NCBI GenBank assembly: GCA_041655255.1
Contig: JBBAFS010000009.1
Coordinates: 1 to 33,538 of the forward strand
Direction: 5' to 3'
DNA length: 33,538 bases
Origin: JBBAFS01 sp041655255
GTDB taxonomy: Bacteria; Spirochaetota; Spirochaetia; Sphaerochaetales; Sphaerochaetaceae
The translations under genes and the position numbers were made by a program. The notes beneath the pieces are model-generated. The model was not told the DNA's origin and searched no databases. It worked only from the letters and a program-made list of their open reading frames with translations. Positions 23,355 to 32,281 of the stretch are shown here, piece after piece (the stretch's first letter is position 1; each line of letters begins with the position of its first letter).

Positions 23355-24403
23355 TGCTTGTTGGTATACTAAGGGGTGAAAATCCTGAGGGTGGAGACAA
23401 ATGGCAACTGGCTTGTAATAAAAAAGGTATCGAGGCAGATGTTATCGATCTAACTTCCGCTGATGCTTTAAGTCTTGTTATGAACAAACCTTATGGCTTG
23501 TTTTTACTAAGACCACCAGGTAGTATAGAACGTTTTAAGAATCTGTACGATGAAAGGCTATACCATATCACAAGAGCCTTAAAGACACCTATGTTTCCAA
23601 CTTTTTTTGAGAACTACATCTATGAGAACAAGAAAAGCCTATCTGCTTTTCTAACTTTAGAGGGCATTCCTCATCCAAAGACTGATGTTTTTTACCGTTA
23701 CGAAGAGGTGAAAGAGTTTTTAGACGTTGCTAAGTATCCAATTGTAGCAAAAACATCCATAGGGGCGGCAAGTTCGGGGGTAAAAATCCTCAGAAATAAA
23801 GAAGAGGCTCATAGGTATTGTAAACAAGCATTCGTAGGTAAAGGGATAAAAAGAAGATTTGGCCCTAACAAGTATGTGGGTACACCACAAAGCTGGTTCA
23901 CTAAAACTATAAATGACCCTCAATTTTTCAAGAGAAAGTTATTGGGGTATTTCAAAGCATATGGTGAAGTACAGAAAGGGTATGTAATTTTGCAGGAATA
24001 TGTGGAGCATGAATTTGAATGGCGGGTTGCTAAAATAGGTGACTCATATTTCGCTTATAAGAAATTTAAGGTTGGTGATATAGCAAGCGGAACCAAAAAC
24101 CTTGGCTTCGGTGAGCCACCTCACGATCTTTTAGATTTTGTTAGAGACATATCTGAAAAGTATGGTATACTTACTGCTGCTTTTGATATTTTCGAAAGCG
24201 GAGGGAGGTATTTAATTAATGAAATTCAAACTATTTTTGGGCATAAATTTGACCATATTCTTGAAGTAGACGGGGAACCAGGTAGATATATTTATGACTC
24301 GGGAAAATGGGTTTTTGAAGAGGGGATGTTCAATTCAAACGAATCATATGACTTGAGGTTGGAAGCAGCATTGATACAATATAATAAGACGGTCGGTAAA
24401 TAG
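23354..24403 (+). CDS. RimK-type ATP-grasp ligase
   Basis: A 349-aa ATP-grasp enzyme, which joins a carboxylate (via acyl phosphate) to an amine. The N-terminal pre-ATP domain spans about 1-100. ATP-binding strands include 'KYPIVAKTSIGAASSGVKIL' (about 127-146) and 'GYVILQEYVEHEFEWRVAKIGD' in parts (about 210-230). The metal site is 'YLINEIQT', with Glu and neighbouring Asn near 289-290. RimK relatives add glutamate or other amino acids to proteins, cofactors and sugar acids. The ATG overlaps the preceding stop (TAATG), so it is translationally coupled to the Asn-synthetase-like gene. The two may act in sequence. Substrate unknown. Confidence 0.8.
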   Translation: MLVGILRGENPEGGDKWQLACNKKGIEADVIDLTSADALSLVMNKPYGLFLLRPPGSIERFKNLYDERLYHITRALKTPMFPTFFENYIYENKKSLSAFLTLEGIPHPKTDVFYRYEEVKEFLDVAKYPIVAKTSIGAASSGVKILRNKEEAHRYCKQAFVGKGIKRRFGPNKYVGTPQSWFTKTINDPQFFKRKLLGYFKAYGEVQKGYVILQEYVEHEFEWRVAKIGDSYFAYKKFKVGDIASGTKNLGFGEPPHDLLDFVRDISEKYGILTAAFDIFESGGRYLINEIQTIFGHKFDHILEVDGEPGRYIYDSGKWVFEEGMFNSNESYDLRLEAALIQYNKTVGK

Positions 24404-24462
24404 AAATGTATTTTGAAGTAAATATTTGAAATAGCATGGTTGAAAAAAAGGAGTTATAGAAC

Positions 24463-25575
24463 ATGAATGCAAAGCACGTAGCCAATGCGTTAAAATATTT
24501 TTTTAATTTGATTGTTAAATGGCGTTTCAAGGGGGCCAAAGAATATGTGGAATTATATTCAATTATACCCAAGTTAATGGGATTTTACGCTAAAACAACT
24601 GTCGAGTATAAAGCTGCTTTGTTGTATGAGTATGCGAAATATTTGTACTATGCAGATAATAAAGACCAAGCTTATCTGTTACAGTGCGTACCAAGAGCAC
24701 TGTACAGATACTATTTGTCTCATAAAACAAGACATTATGAGTTAGGGAGCAATGCAATAGATAAATGGCGTTTCTATCAACTTATGGTAGAAAACGGTCT
24801 TTTAATTCCTGAAACGTATGCTCTAAAGAAAGACGACCAATTTTTTGATCTTAAGGGCAAAGTTGTGAATGTCGAAGAATTTCCCGACGGTGAAATATTT
24901 TTCACAAAACCGTTTGACTCGTCAGGTGGGCTTTCTACTTCAATAGCAACGAAACAGCAGTTACGAGAGTTAGCCAACGGTTTTATGGTACAGGAAGTTC
25001 TTAAAAATTCAGGTAGCATCAAAGAAATATCTGGTACAACTTCACCTTTCAACACAATACGAGTGTATACTTTTATTTCCCCAAAAACCTTGAAAATGCA
25101 TCTGCTTAGTGCTACTTTAAAGATAGGTGCATTAGATAGCATTACTGATAATCTTGGCAAAGGGGGAGTTGGTGTACCTATAGACTGTAGTTCTGGTAAG
25201 TTGGGAGAATATGGAGTATCAGAATACTCAAAAGAAAAGTACTACGAAATACAACTCGGCTCAAGGAAATTTGCCAATTGCTCTATAAGTGAGTGGAGCA
25301 ATATTTTAGACTATCTCCATAAGGCGTCAATGATAATAGGTACGCAATTTGTCGGATGGGATATAGGGATTACAGACAAAGGTGTAGTTGCAGTTGAAGC
25401 TAACTCAGGAGGAGCTCATTTCTTTCCTCAAGTTTACTTTGAGCCTTTTTTGTTTTCACCTTATATCAAGGCATTTGTTGCAAACGAAAAAGATCATAAA
25501 TGGATAAAGATGTGGAGATTAAAACTTAGAAATAAATTTCCGGAAATAGAGGAAAGGATTTATACTAAAGAGTAG
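24463..25575 (+). CDS. Sugar-transfer-associated ATP-grasp protein
   Basis: A 370-aa protein resembling the ATPgrasp_ST family (PF14397), named for its place in glycan clusters. An N-terminal helical part (1-100) precedes the ligase domain. Visible pieces are 'KWRFYQLMVENGLLIPETYAL', 'IFFTKPFDSSGGLSTSIATK' (ATP-binding loop), 'MVQEVL', 'NTIRVYTF' and 'VAVEANSGGAHFFPQ', in which Glu-x-Asn forms the Mg site. It is thought to form amide or ester links on sugar acids, but no reaction is established for the family that I can cite. AAGGAG precedes the ATG. Second of three ATP-grasp genes here. Confidence 0.72.
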   Translation: MNAKHVANALKYFFNLIVKWRFKGAKEYVELYSIIPKLMGFYAKTTVEYKAALLYEYAKYLYYADNKDQAYLLQCVPRALYRYYLSHKTRHYELGSNAIDKWRFYQLMVENGLLIPETYALKKDDQFFDLKGKVVNVEEFPDGEIFFTKPFDSSGGLSTSIATKQQLRELANGFMVQEVLKNSGSIKEISGTTSPFNTIRVYTFISPKTLKMHLLSATLKIGALDSITDNLGKGGVGVPIDCSSGKLGEYGVSEYSKEKYYEIQLGSRKFANCSISEWSNILDYLHKASMIIGTQFVGWDIGITDKGVVAVEANSGGAHFFPQVYFEPFLFSPYIKAFVANEKDHKWIKMWRLKLRNKFPEIEERIYTKE

Positions 25576-25653
25576 TGAGTTTCTCTATTGATTATTACCA
25601 ATTCTTTTTTTTAGTATAAAGTTGATATACAATATAGTGCAGGTGATTTATTC

Positions 25654-26586
25654 ATGAAAGTTTTTTTTGTGTCGAGCGGAAACTCTGATAAGGGGATCAG
25701 TCCAATTATAAATGCGCAAGGCGAGTCTTTAATAAAGACTGGCATTAAAGTTGATTATTACGCTATAAAAGGGCAGGGTATACTTGGGTACATAAGAAAC
25801 GTCAAACCTTTGAGAGAAAAAATAAAACAAAATAGGTATGACATATGTCATTCTCATTACTCTCTTTGTGGTTTTGTAACAACATTGGCTCTATTAGGCA
25901 AAAAAAAGCAAGTAAAACATATATCATCTCTTATGGGGTCTGACGTAAATAGCTCAAAGTTTTGGATGTCTATAACCAGAAATTTTGCTAATTGTTTTTG
26001 GAATGTTACTATCGTTAAATCTGAGGATATGAGGGACAAACTCGGCATTCAATCTGCTAAAATTATACCCAACGGCGTAGATATTGACTTGTTTAGACCT
26101 ATAGATAAAGATGAGGCGAGAAGAAGGCTGGGCTTAGGCTTGGATAAAGATATTATTCTTTTTGCTGCTGACCCGAATAGAGAGGTAAAGAACTTCCCTC
26201 TGGCAAAAAAAGCGTATAATCTTTTAAATAATAAAAACACTGAGCTGGTAACCTTGGGTAACATTCTTCATCATGATATACCTTTCTATATCAATAGTGC
26301 CGATGTGCTCCTTTTAACCTCCAAATGGGAAGGTTCACCAAATATCATTAAAGAAGGTATGGCTTGTAATTGTCCCATTGTATCAACCGATGTGGGTGAT
26401 GTAAGGTGGCTTTTAGGAGAAAAAGAGGGGCATTATGTATCCAATAATACCCCAAGCGATATCGCTGAGAAGTTAAAAGAAGCTATACTGTTTAATAGAA
26501 AAACTCAGGGTAGATGTAGACTAAAGGAATTAGAGCTTGATTCTGTTTCAGTTGCTAAGAAGCTTATAAATGTTTACAACATATGA
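25654..26586 (+). CDS. Glycosyltransferase, GT4 family
   Basis: A 310-aa GT-B enzyme, compact for the family (usually 340-400 aa) but with both halves present. N-terminal: 'MKVFFVSSGNSDKGISPIINAQGESL' in parts, 'ICHSHYSL', 'HISSLMGSDVN'. C-terminal: 'KIIPNGVDIDLFRP', 'ILFAADPNREVKNFPLA', 'NSADVLLLTSKWEGSPNIIKEGMACNCPIVSTDVGDV' in segments, giving the E-x7-E donor motif. 'IIPNGVD' and the E-x7-E motif are classic for GT4. Transfers one sugar of the repeat unit; specificity unknown. Its last 17 nt overlap the next gene. Confidence 0.85.
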   Translation: MKVFFVSSGNSDKGISPIINAQGESLIKTGIKVDYYAIKGQGILGYIRNVKPLREKIKQNRYDICHSHYSLCGFVTTLALLGKKKQVKHISSLMGSDVNSSKFWMSITRNFANCFWNVTIVKSEDMRDKLGIQSAKIIPNGVDIDLFRPIDKDEARRRLGLGLDKDIILFAADPNREVKNFPLAKKAYNLLNNKNTELVTLGNILHHDIPFYINSADVLLLTSKWEGSPNIIKEGMACNCPIVSTDVGDVRWLLGEKEGHYVSNNTPSDIAEKLKEAILFNRKTQGRCRLKELELDSVSVAKKLINVYNI

Positions 26587-27787
26587 TACTATTCGAAATT
26601 ATAGACTGGCGGGAGTAAGGGAAATAAAGAGTAAAAATAGAAAAAAGACGGGTGTAGTTGTTATAGAGGGTCATGTCCAGGGGTTGGCTAACACCAGAAT
26701 ACTTGGCAAACAGGGAGTTCCTGTTATAGTGGTTGATAAAGATAATTGTGTTGCTAAGTACTCGAAATATTGTCTAAAGTTCTTTCGGTGTCCAGACTAT
26801 ATAACTGATGATTTTGCCGACTTTTTAATCGAACTGAATAAAAAAGAGAGTCTACAAAACTGGGTTCTGTTGCCCTCCAATGACCACGCAGTTTTAACTA
26901 TTTCAAAGCATAAGGATCGATTGAGTAAGCTTTATAGTGTTATCACTGAAGATATTGAGGTGATTAATAAGATATATAATAAAAAAGAGCTACTCTCTAT
27001 AGCTGAAAACATAAATGTACCGATACCTAAAACAGTTATGCCAGTCAATAGTAACCCGGAAGAGGTGGATCTGCGCTATCCGATAATTATCAAGGGTAAC
27101 AACGGGCTTAGCTTTTATAAGAAATATAAGAGTAAGGCGGTAATTGTGGAGGACCCAGGAGAATTAGCAAAAATATGGAGTAGTGAGCTTAAAGGTGCAG
27201 AACCGGAAGAGTATTTTATTCAAGAGGTAATTCCTTATGATCATAAAACGGTGTCTTTTACTCTTTTTGCTGTAAAAGGTATTATACACTCATACTGGAT
27301 GGGGGTAAAGCTTAGAGAGCATCCAGTTAAGTTCGGTACAGCTACCTGCTGTCAGAGTGTGTATGAAGAAGATCTTCTTAAGTATAGTAAGGTGCTAATC
27401 AAAGAGCTCGAGTATACAGGAGTGTGTGAGATTGAATGGCTTAGAGATTCGAGGGATGGTAAGTCAAAGTTAATAGAGATAAATGCACGTACTTGGCTCT
27501 GGGTGGGCTTGGCTGAGAAGTGTGGCGTAAACTATCCTATAATGATTTACGACTATTTAATAAACAATGTTATCCCAGAAGAAAAAGAATATTCTGTTAG
27601 TGTAATTTGGTTGAACCTCTATACTGATTTGATATTCTCCGTAAAGCGGATCGTAAAGGGTATAGATACCCTGAAATCTATTCTTATAACGTATAAAAAT
27701 TTCTATGATGCTTGTTGGGATATAAAAGACCCTATCCCTTTCTTTGCATACGGAATATTAGGGCTTGGATTTTTAAAGAGAAGATAA
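26570..27787 (+). CDS. ATP-grasp carboxylate-amine ligase
   Basis: A 405-aa ligase. Residues of about 25-110 form the N-terminal Rossmann-like pre-ATP domain ('KTGVVVIEGHVQGLANTRILGKQGVPVIVVDKD' in parts). The central ATP-binding segment has 'YPIIIKGNNGLSFY' and 'YFIQEVIPYD', and the metal/phosphate site is 'LIEINARTWLWVGLAEKCGVNYP' (Glu, Asn, Arg). The arrangement is like CarB-type and D-aspartate-ligase-type enzymes that load an amino acid onto a carboxylate. It overlaps the glycosyltransferase by 17 nt, and the first 25 residues are poorly conserved in style, so a later start is possible. Third ATP-grasp gene of the cluster, directly before the UDP-sugar dehydrogenase that would make the carboxylate. 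Confidence 0.78.
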   Translation: MFTTYDTIRNYRLAGVREIKSKNRKKTGVVVIEGHVQGLANTRILGKQGVPVIVVDKDNCVAKYSKYCLKFFRCPDYITDDFADFLIELNKKESLQNWVLLPSNDHAVLTISKHKDRLSKLYSVITEDIEVINKIYNKKELLSIAENINVPIPKTVMPVNSNPEEVDLRYPIIIKGNNGLSFYKKYKSKAVIVEDPGELAKIWSSELKGAEPEEYFIQEVIPYDHKTVSFTLFAVKGIIHSYWMGVKLREHPVKFGTATCCQSVYEEDLLKYSKVLIKELEYTGVCEIEWLRDSRDGKSKLIEINARTWLWVGLAEKCGVNYPIMIYDYLINNVIPEEKEYSVSVIWLNLYTDLIFSVKRIVKGIDTLKSILITYKNFYDACWDIKDPIPFFAYGILGLGFLKRR

Positions 27788-27826
27788 TGAAAACTAATTG
27801 ATACTACAATTAGTCAGGAGGTTATG

Positions 27827-29146
27827 ATGAATATCGCCGTTATTGGTACTGGTTATGTTGGATTAGTTACAGGAGCTTGCTTTGCGGATATGGGTAATAA
27901 AGTGATCTGTGTTGACAAAGATAACGAGAAAATTGAGAACCTGAAGATAGGCATTATACCTATATGGGAGCCAGGACTAGAGGAAATCGTTAAATGTAAC
28001 TTTAAAAAAGAAAGACTTCTATTTACAACAGAGATAGCAGAAGCGGTGAACGAATCAGACATAGTGTTTATTGCTGTAGGCACCCCTTCAGAAGAAGATG
28101 GCTCTGCAGACTTAAAATATGTTTTAGAAGTGGCAAAGAGTATTGGTGATAGCATTGATAGTTATAAGGTAATCGTTGATAAATCCACCGTTCCTGTTGG
28201 AACAGCAGATAAGGTAACTGAAGTAATTAGAGACTCACTTAGTAAACGTGGCTTAGAAATTGATTTTGACGTCGTATCCAATCCCGAGTTCCTAAGAGAA
28301 GGTTCTGCAATTAAGGATTTTACTGATCCTGACAGAGTTATCATTGGATTTAACAATGAAAGGGCTAATAGCATTATGAAGGATCTATATTTAAGTAGCT
28401 ATAATGGTGATGTAAAAATTATATCTATGTCAGTAAGATCGGCAGAGATGACAAAGTATGCTGCAAATGCGATGTTGGCGACAAAAATAAGTTTTATCAA
28501 TGAGATAGCTCAAATAAGCGAGAGAGTCGGGGCTGATATTACAGAAGTACGAGAGGGTATTGGTAGTGACAATAGAATTGGATATAGTTTTATATATCCT
28601 GGGGTTGGATTTGGTGGCAGTTGCTTCCCTAAAGATCTTAGGGCCTTAATAAAAACAGCAAAGGATAATGATGTAAGCTCTACTGTTTTAACTGCAGTGG
28701 AAGAAAGAAATAAACTCCAAAAACAAGTTCTGTACCATAAAATAGTAAAACGTTTTGGACATGATTTGTCGTCAAAGACATTCGCTGTTTGGGGACTTTC
28801 ATTTAAGCCACAAACTGACGATATGAGAGAAGCACCCTCTATTGTTATAATCGATTTGTTGTTAAAAGCGGGGGCTATATTAAGACTATTTGATCCGGTG
28901 GCACTTGAGGTGGCCAAAAAAGTTTTACCTGATCATAAAAATATTTTGTATTTTGAAGATCAGTATGAACTGTTAGAAGGAGTAGATTCCCTTCTGCTGA
29001 TAACAGAGTGGAAACACTTTGTTGATCCTGATTTTAGTGTTCTAAAGGAGAAAATGGCGTTACCAATTATATTTGACGGCCGTAATCAGTATAATCATAA
29101 AGGGATGTTGGAAATGGGTTTTGAGTACTATAGTATTGGAAGGTAA
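27827..29146 (+). CDS. ugd: UDP-glucose/GlcNAc 6-dehydrogenase (Ugd/WbpO family)
   Basis: A 439-aa NAD-dependent enzyme that oxidises the C6 hydroxyl of a UDP-sugar twice to give a UDP-uronic acid. The dinucleotide loop is 'GTGYVG' (residues 7-12). 'VGTPSEEDGSADL', 'KSTVPVGT' and 'NPEFLREGSAIKDF' follow, and the catalytic Cys is at about 266 in 'GFGGSCFPKD'. The C-terminal UDP-binding domain has 'WGLSFKPQTDDMREAPS' and 'FDGRN'. Length and motifs fit Ugd best ('NPEFLREG'). Of two adjacent ATGs I take the second (27827), 5 nt after AGGAGG; the first leaves only 2 nt. Supplies the carboxylate that the ligases could amidate. Confidence 0.93.
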   Translation: MNIAVIGTGYVGLVTGACFADMGNKVICVDKDNEKIENLKIGIIPIWEPGLEEIVKCNFKKERLLFTTEIAEAVNESDIVFIAVGTPSEEDGSADLKYVLEVAKSIGDSIDSYKVIVDKSTVPVGTADKVTEVIRDSLSKRGLEIDFDVVSNPEFLREGSAIKDFTDPDRVIIGFNNERANSIMKDLYLSSYNGDVKIISMSVRSAEMTKYAANAMLATKISFINEIAQISERVGADITEVREGIGSDNRIGYSFIYPGVGFGGSCFPKDLRALIKTAKDNDVSSTVLTAVEERNKLQKQVLYHKIVKRFGHDLSSKTFAVWGLSFKPQTDDMREAPSIVIIDLLLKAGAILRLFDPVALEVAKKVLPDHKNILYFEDQYELLEGVDSLLLITEWKHFVDPDFSVLKEKMALPIIFDGRNQYNHKGMLEMGFEYYSIGR

Positions 29147-29226
29147 TGAGAGCGGTAGGGCTGCCTGTAGTGAATGTTTAATGTGTGCAATTAAAAGCCT
29201 TTATTGTAAGTGTTTAGATTTTTTCT

Positions 29227-30408
29227 ATGATACCATATTATTCTCCAAACTTCGGGTTTAAAGACCTATTTGTAACTCTTCTTTGTAGGAATGAAAAAGC
29301 TAAGCTTACTGAATACTTCCGCAAGATCACTGGTAAAGAGTATATATTATTTACCTCATCCTGTAGAAGTGCACTTTACCTCGCATATAAAAGCTTAGGT
29401 AGATCGGGTATAGTGCATACATCACCGTTGACCTGTCAAGTTGCCCTGCACCCAATAATCGCTGCTGGTAATGAAATTATGTTTCACGATATAAAAGGGG
29501 ATGGTTGGACTCTTAACCCTGAACTTATTGTGGGCTCTATTACCGAAATTTCGGTTGCGATTCAAGCTATACATTTTGGTGGTTTCCAATGTGATATGCC
29601 CAGCTTGAGGAGAATTTGTGACGATACCGGGCTCGCCTTGATAGAGGATTGTGCACAAGGGTTTAGTTCTCATTATGACGGAGTCAATGCCGGCGTCCTG
29701 GGGGATATATCTTGTTTTACCTTAACAAAAAATCTCTACGGCTTGGGAGGCGGAGTATTTGCAACTAACAATAAAGCTTATTACGATGAGGCATTAAACT
29801 TACAAAATCAATTTTGCAATGAGGACTTTGTAAGGATAACACATCGTACTATTATGACGATATTAAGCTCCAAGAGAAATAGAACTATTTTTGAATGGTT
29901 TTATCAGAAGTTAAAATCCATCTCAAAGGCAAGTGTAGAGACTGGAGTAATAGATAGCTGTGAATTTATCAAAAGAGATTTGGTCAGAGTACCAAGTATA
30001 TATTTAAAAAGTGTGGCCGGAAGATTAGATAAAATAAATAATCTTATTGATAAAAGAAAAGAGAGAGCTCGGAAGTTAGTTGAAGAGTTGGAAAGCATCG
30101 GTTTTCTGTTTCAAGTAAACGAAGCTATAAGGCCATCATATACCAAGCTTTTTTGTTATCATCCGGATATTGAGTCAGAAAGTTTTATAAGCAGATTAAA
30201 CAGCTTAGGGGTAGAACTAATGCATTTAGAGCATAAGCATAAAGTGTACTATCAAAAAAATCAGCTTAAGCTGTCAGTACTGGATAAAAGCATGGATAGT
30301 TTTCCCATTTATAAAAATATTCACGATAAGCTGATCAGTGTGTCTCTTTTAGAAAACAGTGAAACGAGGAAAGCAATTGATTTAATCAAAAAGGTTGTAG
30401 AGGAATAA
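29227..30408 (+). CDS. DegT/DnrJ/EryC1 family PLP aminotransferase
   Basis: A 393-aa fold-type I PLP enzyme of the sugar aminotransferase family. 'LFTSSCRSALYLA' binds PLP phosphate, 'LIEDCAQGFSS' gives the Asp for the pyridine nitrogen, and 'CFTLTKNLYGLGGG' carries the Schiff-base Lys168. The family adds an amino group to keto-sugar nucleotides. Here the keto substrate is unclear, because the FnlA product is taken by FnlB. There is no good RBS before ATG 29227, and an 80-bp gap precedes it. The C-terminal third is divergent, so a non-aminotransferase role is possible, but the key Lys is present. Confidence 0.82.
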   Translation: MIPYYSPNFGFKDLFVTLLCRNEKAKLTEYFRKITGKEYILFTSSCRSALYLAYKSLGRSGIVHTSPLTCQVALHPIIAAGNEIMFHDIKGDGWTLNPELIVGSITEISVAIQAIHFGGFQCDMPSLRRICDDTGLALIEDCAQGFSSHYDGVNAGVLGDISCFTLTKNLYGLGGGVFATNNKAYYDEALNLQNQFCNEDFVRITHRTIMTILSSKRNRTIFEWFYQKLKSISKASVETGVIDSCEFIKRDLVRVPSIYLKSVAGRLDKINNLIDKRKERARKLVEELESIGFLFQVNEAIRPSYTKLFCYHPDIESESFISRLNSLGVELMHLEHKHKVYYQKNQLKLSVLDKSMDSFPIYKNIHDKLISVSLLENSETRKAIDLIKKVVEE

Positions 30409-30409
30409 C

Positions 30410-31507
30410 GTGAAAGATAAAAAGAAGAAGGTTTTGATTGAAATAGGACATCCAGCCCATGTTCACCATTTTAAAAATTTATACTGGTCGTTGTTGGAAA
30501 AAAACTGGGAGGGTTTCTTCGTAGCGAAACAGAAGGAGTGTAGTATAGATCTTTTAGAACACTACTGCCTACCTTATGTATCGTTAGGCTCTACGAAAAA
30601 AGGTTTATTAAACAAGTTTCTTAGTTTACCTTTTTTAATCGTTAAGTATACTGCTCTCTCTTTCAGGTATAAGCCGAATGTTTTTATTAGTAGAGTATCA
30701 CCGCTTTCAGGGTTATCGAGTTTTATTTTGCGAAGGCCCCACATTACGTTTACAGATACCGAGAACGTAAAGCTTATGGATTCTTTTTCGGAGCCTTTTG
30801 CAGATGTTATATTGACTTCAACGAGTTATTTGCGTGAGCATGGTAAAAATCAGCTACGTTATCCAGGATATCACGAATTAGCTTATTTACATCCGAACAG
30901 ATTCAAACCAAACAAAAATGTGTTGTCCAGGTTAGGTGTAAAACATGATGAAAAGTTTGCAATTGTAAGATTTGTTTCCTGGGATGCTCACCATGACATT
31001 GGTCTAAAAGGATTATCTCTTGAAAATAAAATAAGATTAGTTGAAGAGCTTAGGAAATATGTTAGAGTGTTCATTTCTTCTGAAAAAGAGCTGCCAGAGC
31101 AGCTAAAACAATACCAAATAAAAATTAATCCTGAGAATATGCATGATGTTCTTAGTTTTGCAACCTTGTTTGTTGGCGAGAGTGCAACGATGGCATCAGA
31201 ATGTGCTGTTCTTGGTACGCCTGCAATTTACATTGATAGGGTTGGCCGAGGCTATACTGATGACCAAGAAAAACATGAAGTTGTTCATAATTACAAGGAC
31301 TCAGAAGAAGAACAAAACAATGCCATAAATAAAGCAATTGAGCTTATAAAGATAGAAAAACTTAAGGTAATATACGCTGAAAAAAGAGACAAGATGTTGG
31401 CTGGTAAAATTGATGTTACAAGCTTTATGGTATGGTTTGTGGAAAACTATCCAGATTCAGTTGAGAAGATGAAGCAAAACGACTTTTGTTTTGAGAGATT
31501 TAAATAG
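30410..31507 (+). CDS. DUF354 family protein (GT-B-like fold)
   Basis: A 365-aa protein of the DUF354 family, which resembles GT-B glycosyltransferases and WecB-like epimerases. The N-terminus 'KVLIEIGHPAHVHHFKNLYW' in parts is the family signature. Others are 'RVSPLSGLSSFILRRPHITFTDTENV' in pieces, 'KFAIVRFVSWDAHHDIG', and 'VGESATMASECAVLGTPAIYID', which matches the nucleotide-binding loop of GT-B proteins. It is often found in archaeal and bacterial surface-glycan clusters. The reaction is not known; a glycosyltransferase acting in the cytosol is the best guess. GTG start, with GAGGAA upstream, one base after the preceding stop. Confidence 0.78.
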   Translation: MKDKKKKVLIEIGHPAHVHHFKNLYWSLLEKNWEGFFVAKQKECSIDLLEHYCLPYVSLGSTKKGLLNKFLSLPFLIVKYTALSFRYKPNVFISRVSPLSGLSSFILRRPHITFTDTENVKLMDSFSEPFADVILTSTSYLREHGKNQLRYPGYHELAYLHPNRFKPNKNVLSRLGVKHDEKFAIVRFVSWDAHHDIGLKGLSLENKIRLVEELRKYVRVFISSEKELPEQLKQYQIKINPENMHDVLSFATLFVGESATMASECAVLGTPAIYIDRVGRGYTDDQEKHEVVHNYKDSEEEQNNAINKAIELIKIEKLKVIYAEKRDKMLAGKIDVTSFMVWFVENYPDSVEKMKQNDFCFERFK

Positions 31508-31515
31508 TAGGTTCT

Positions 31516-32271
31516 ATGAGCCGCGACTTTACATTACATAAATACGAGCAGTTGCTCAACGCTTTGACCAAAGCTGGATATGAATTTCAAACTTTTCGTG
31601 CTTTTATTGAAAGCCCGAAAGAGTGCGTTGTGGTGCTTAGGCACGATGTTGATAAACTGCCACAAAATGCCTTAGATATGGCTTTGATTGAACAGCAACT
31701 GGGAATAAATGCATCGTATTACTTTAGAGTAGTTAAGAGTGTCTTTAAACCCGACATTGTAAGAGACATAGAAGCAATGGGGAATGAAATAGGGTATCAT
31801 TATGAGGATGTTGATCTTGAAAATGGGAACTTAGAAGAATCTTATAACTCGTTTAAGAGACATCTTGCTCAGTTTAGAGAGGTAGCTGATATAAAAACTA
31901 TCTGTATGCACGGTAGCCCCCTCTCTAAGTATGATAATCGATTGCTATGGGAGAAATACAGTTATAAAGGCTTAGGCTTGCTGGCTGAACCTTACTTCGA
32001 TGTAGACTATAATCAAGTGTTGTATATAACCGATACAGGCCGTAGCTGGAACAACAGTGATGTGAGTATTAGGGATAAAGTGAACAGCAAATTTGATTTC
32101 AAAATAAAGAACACAGACGATCTCATTGCTCTAATAAATAGCGGTAAACTACCGAACCAAATTATGATCAATACTCATCCACAGAGGTGGAGCGATAGTT
32201 GGCGAATATGGACTACTGAATTGATTATTCAAAATATTAAGAATCAAGTTAAAAAGATTTTAGTTAGATGA
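31516..32271 (+). CDS. Polysaccharide deacetylase-like (NodB-fold) protein
   Basis: A 251-aa protein with traits of carbohydrate esterase family 4: 'VVLRHDVDKLPQNAL' with the metal/catalytic Asp-x-Asp and neighbouring His, 'GYHYEDVDL' with a His on the second strand, 'MHGSPLSKYDN', and a late 'NTHPQRW'. It has no signal peptide, so it would act in the cytosol on a lipid-linked or nucleotide sugar rather than on finished polymer. It lies 8 bp after the DUF354 gene. CE4-like proteins in capsule loci can be deacetylases or structural relatives without activity. Motif 3 is not clear to me, so activity is uncertain. Confidence 0.75.
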   Translation: MSRDFTLHKYEQLLNALTKAGYEFQTFRAFIESPKECVVVLRHDVDKLPQNALDMALIEQQLGINASYYFRVVKSVFKPDIVRDIEAMGNEIGYHYEDVDLENGNLEESYNSFKRHLAQFREVADIKTICMHGSPLSKYDNRLLWEKYSYKGLGLLAEPYFDVDYNQVLYITDTGRSWNNSDVSIRDKVNSKFDFKIKNTDDLIALINSGKLPNQIMINTHPQRWSDSWRIWTTELIIQNIKNQVKKILVR

Positions 32272-32281
32272 TGGAGATATT

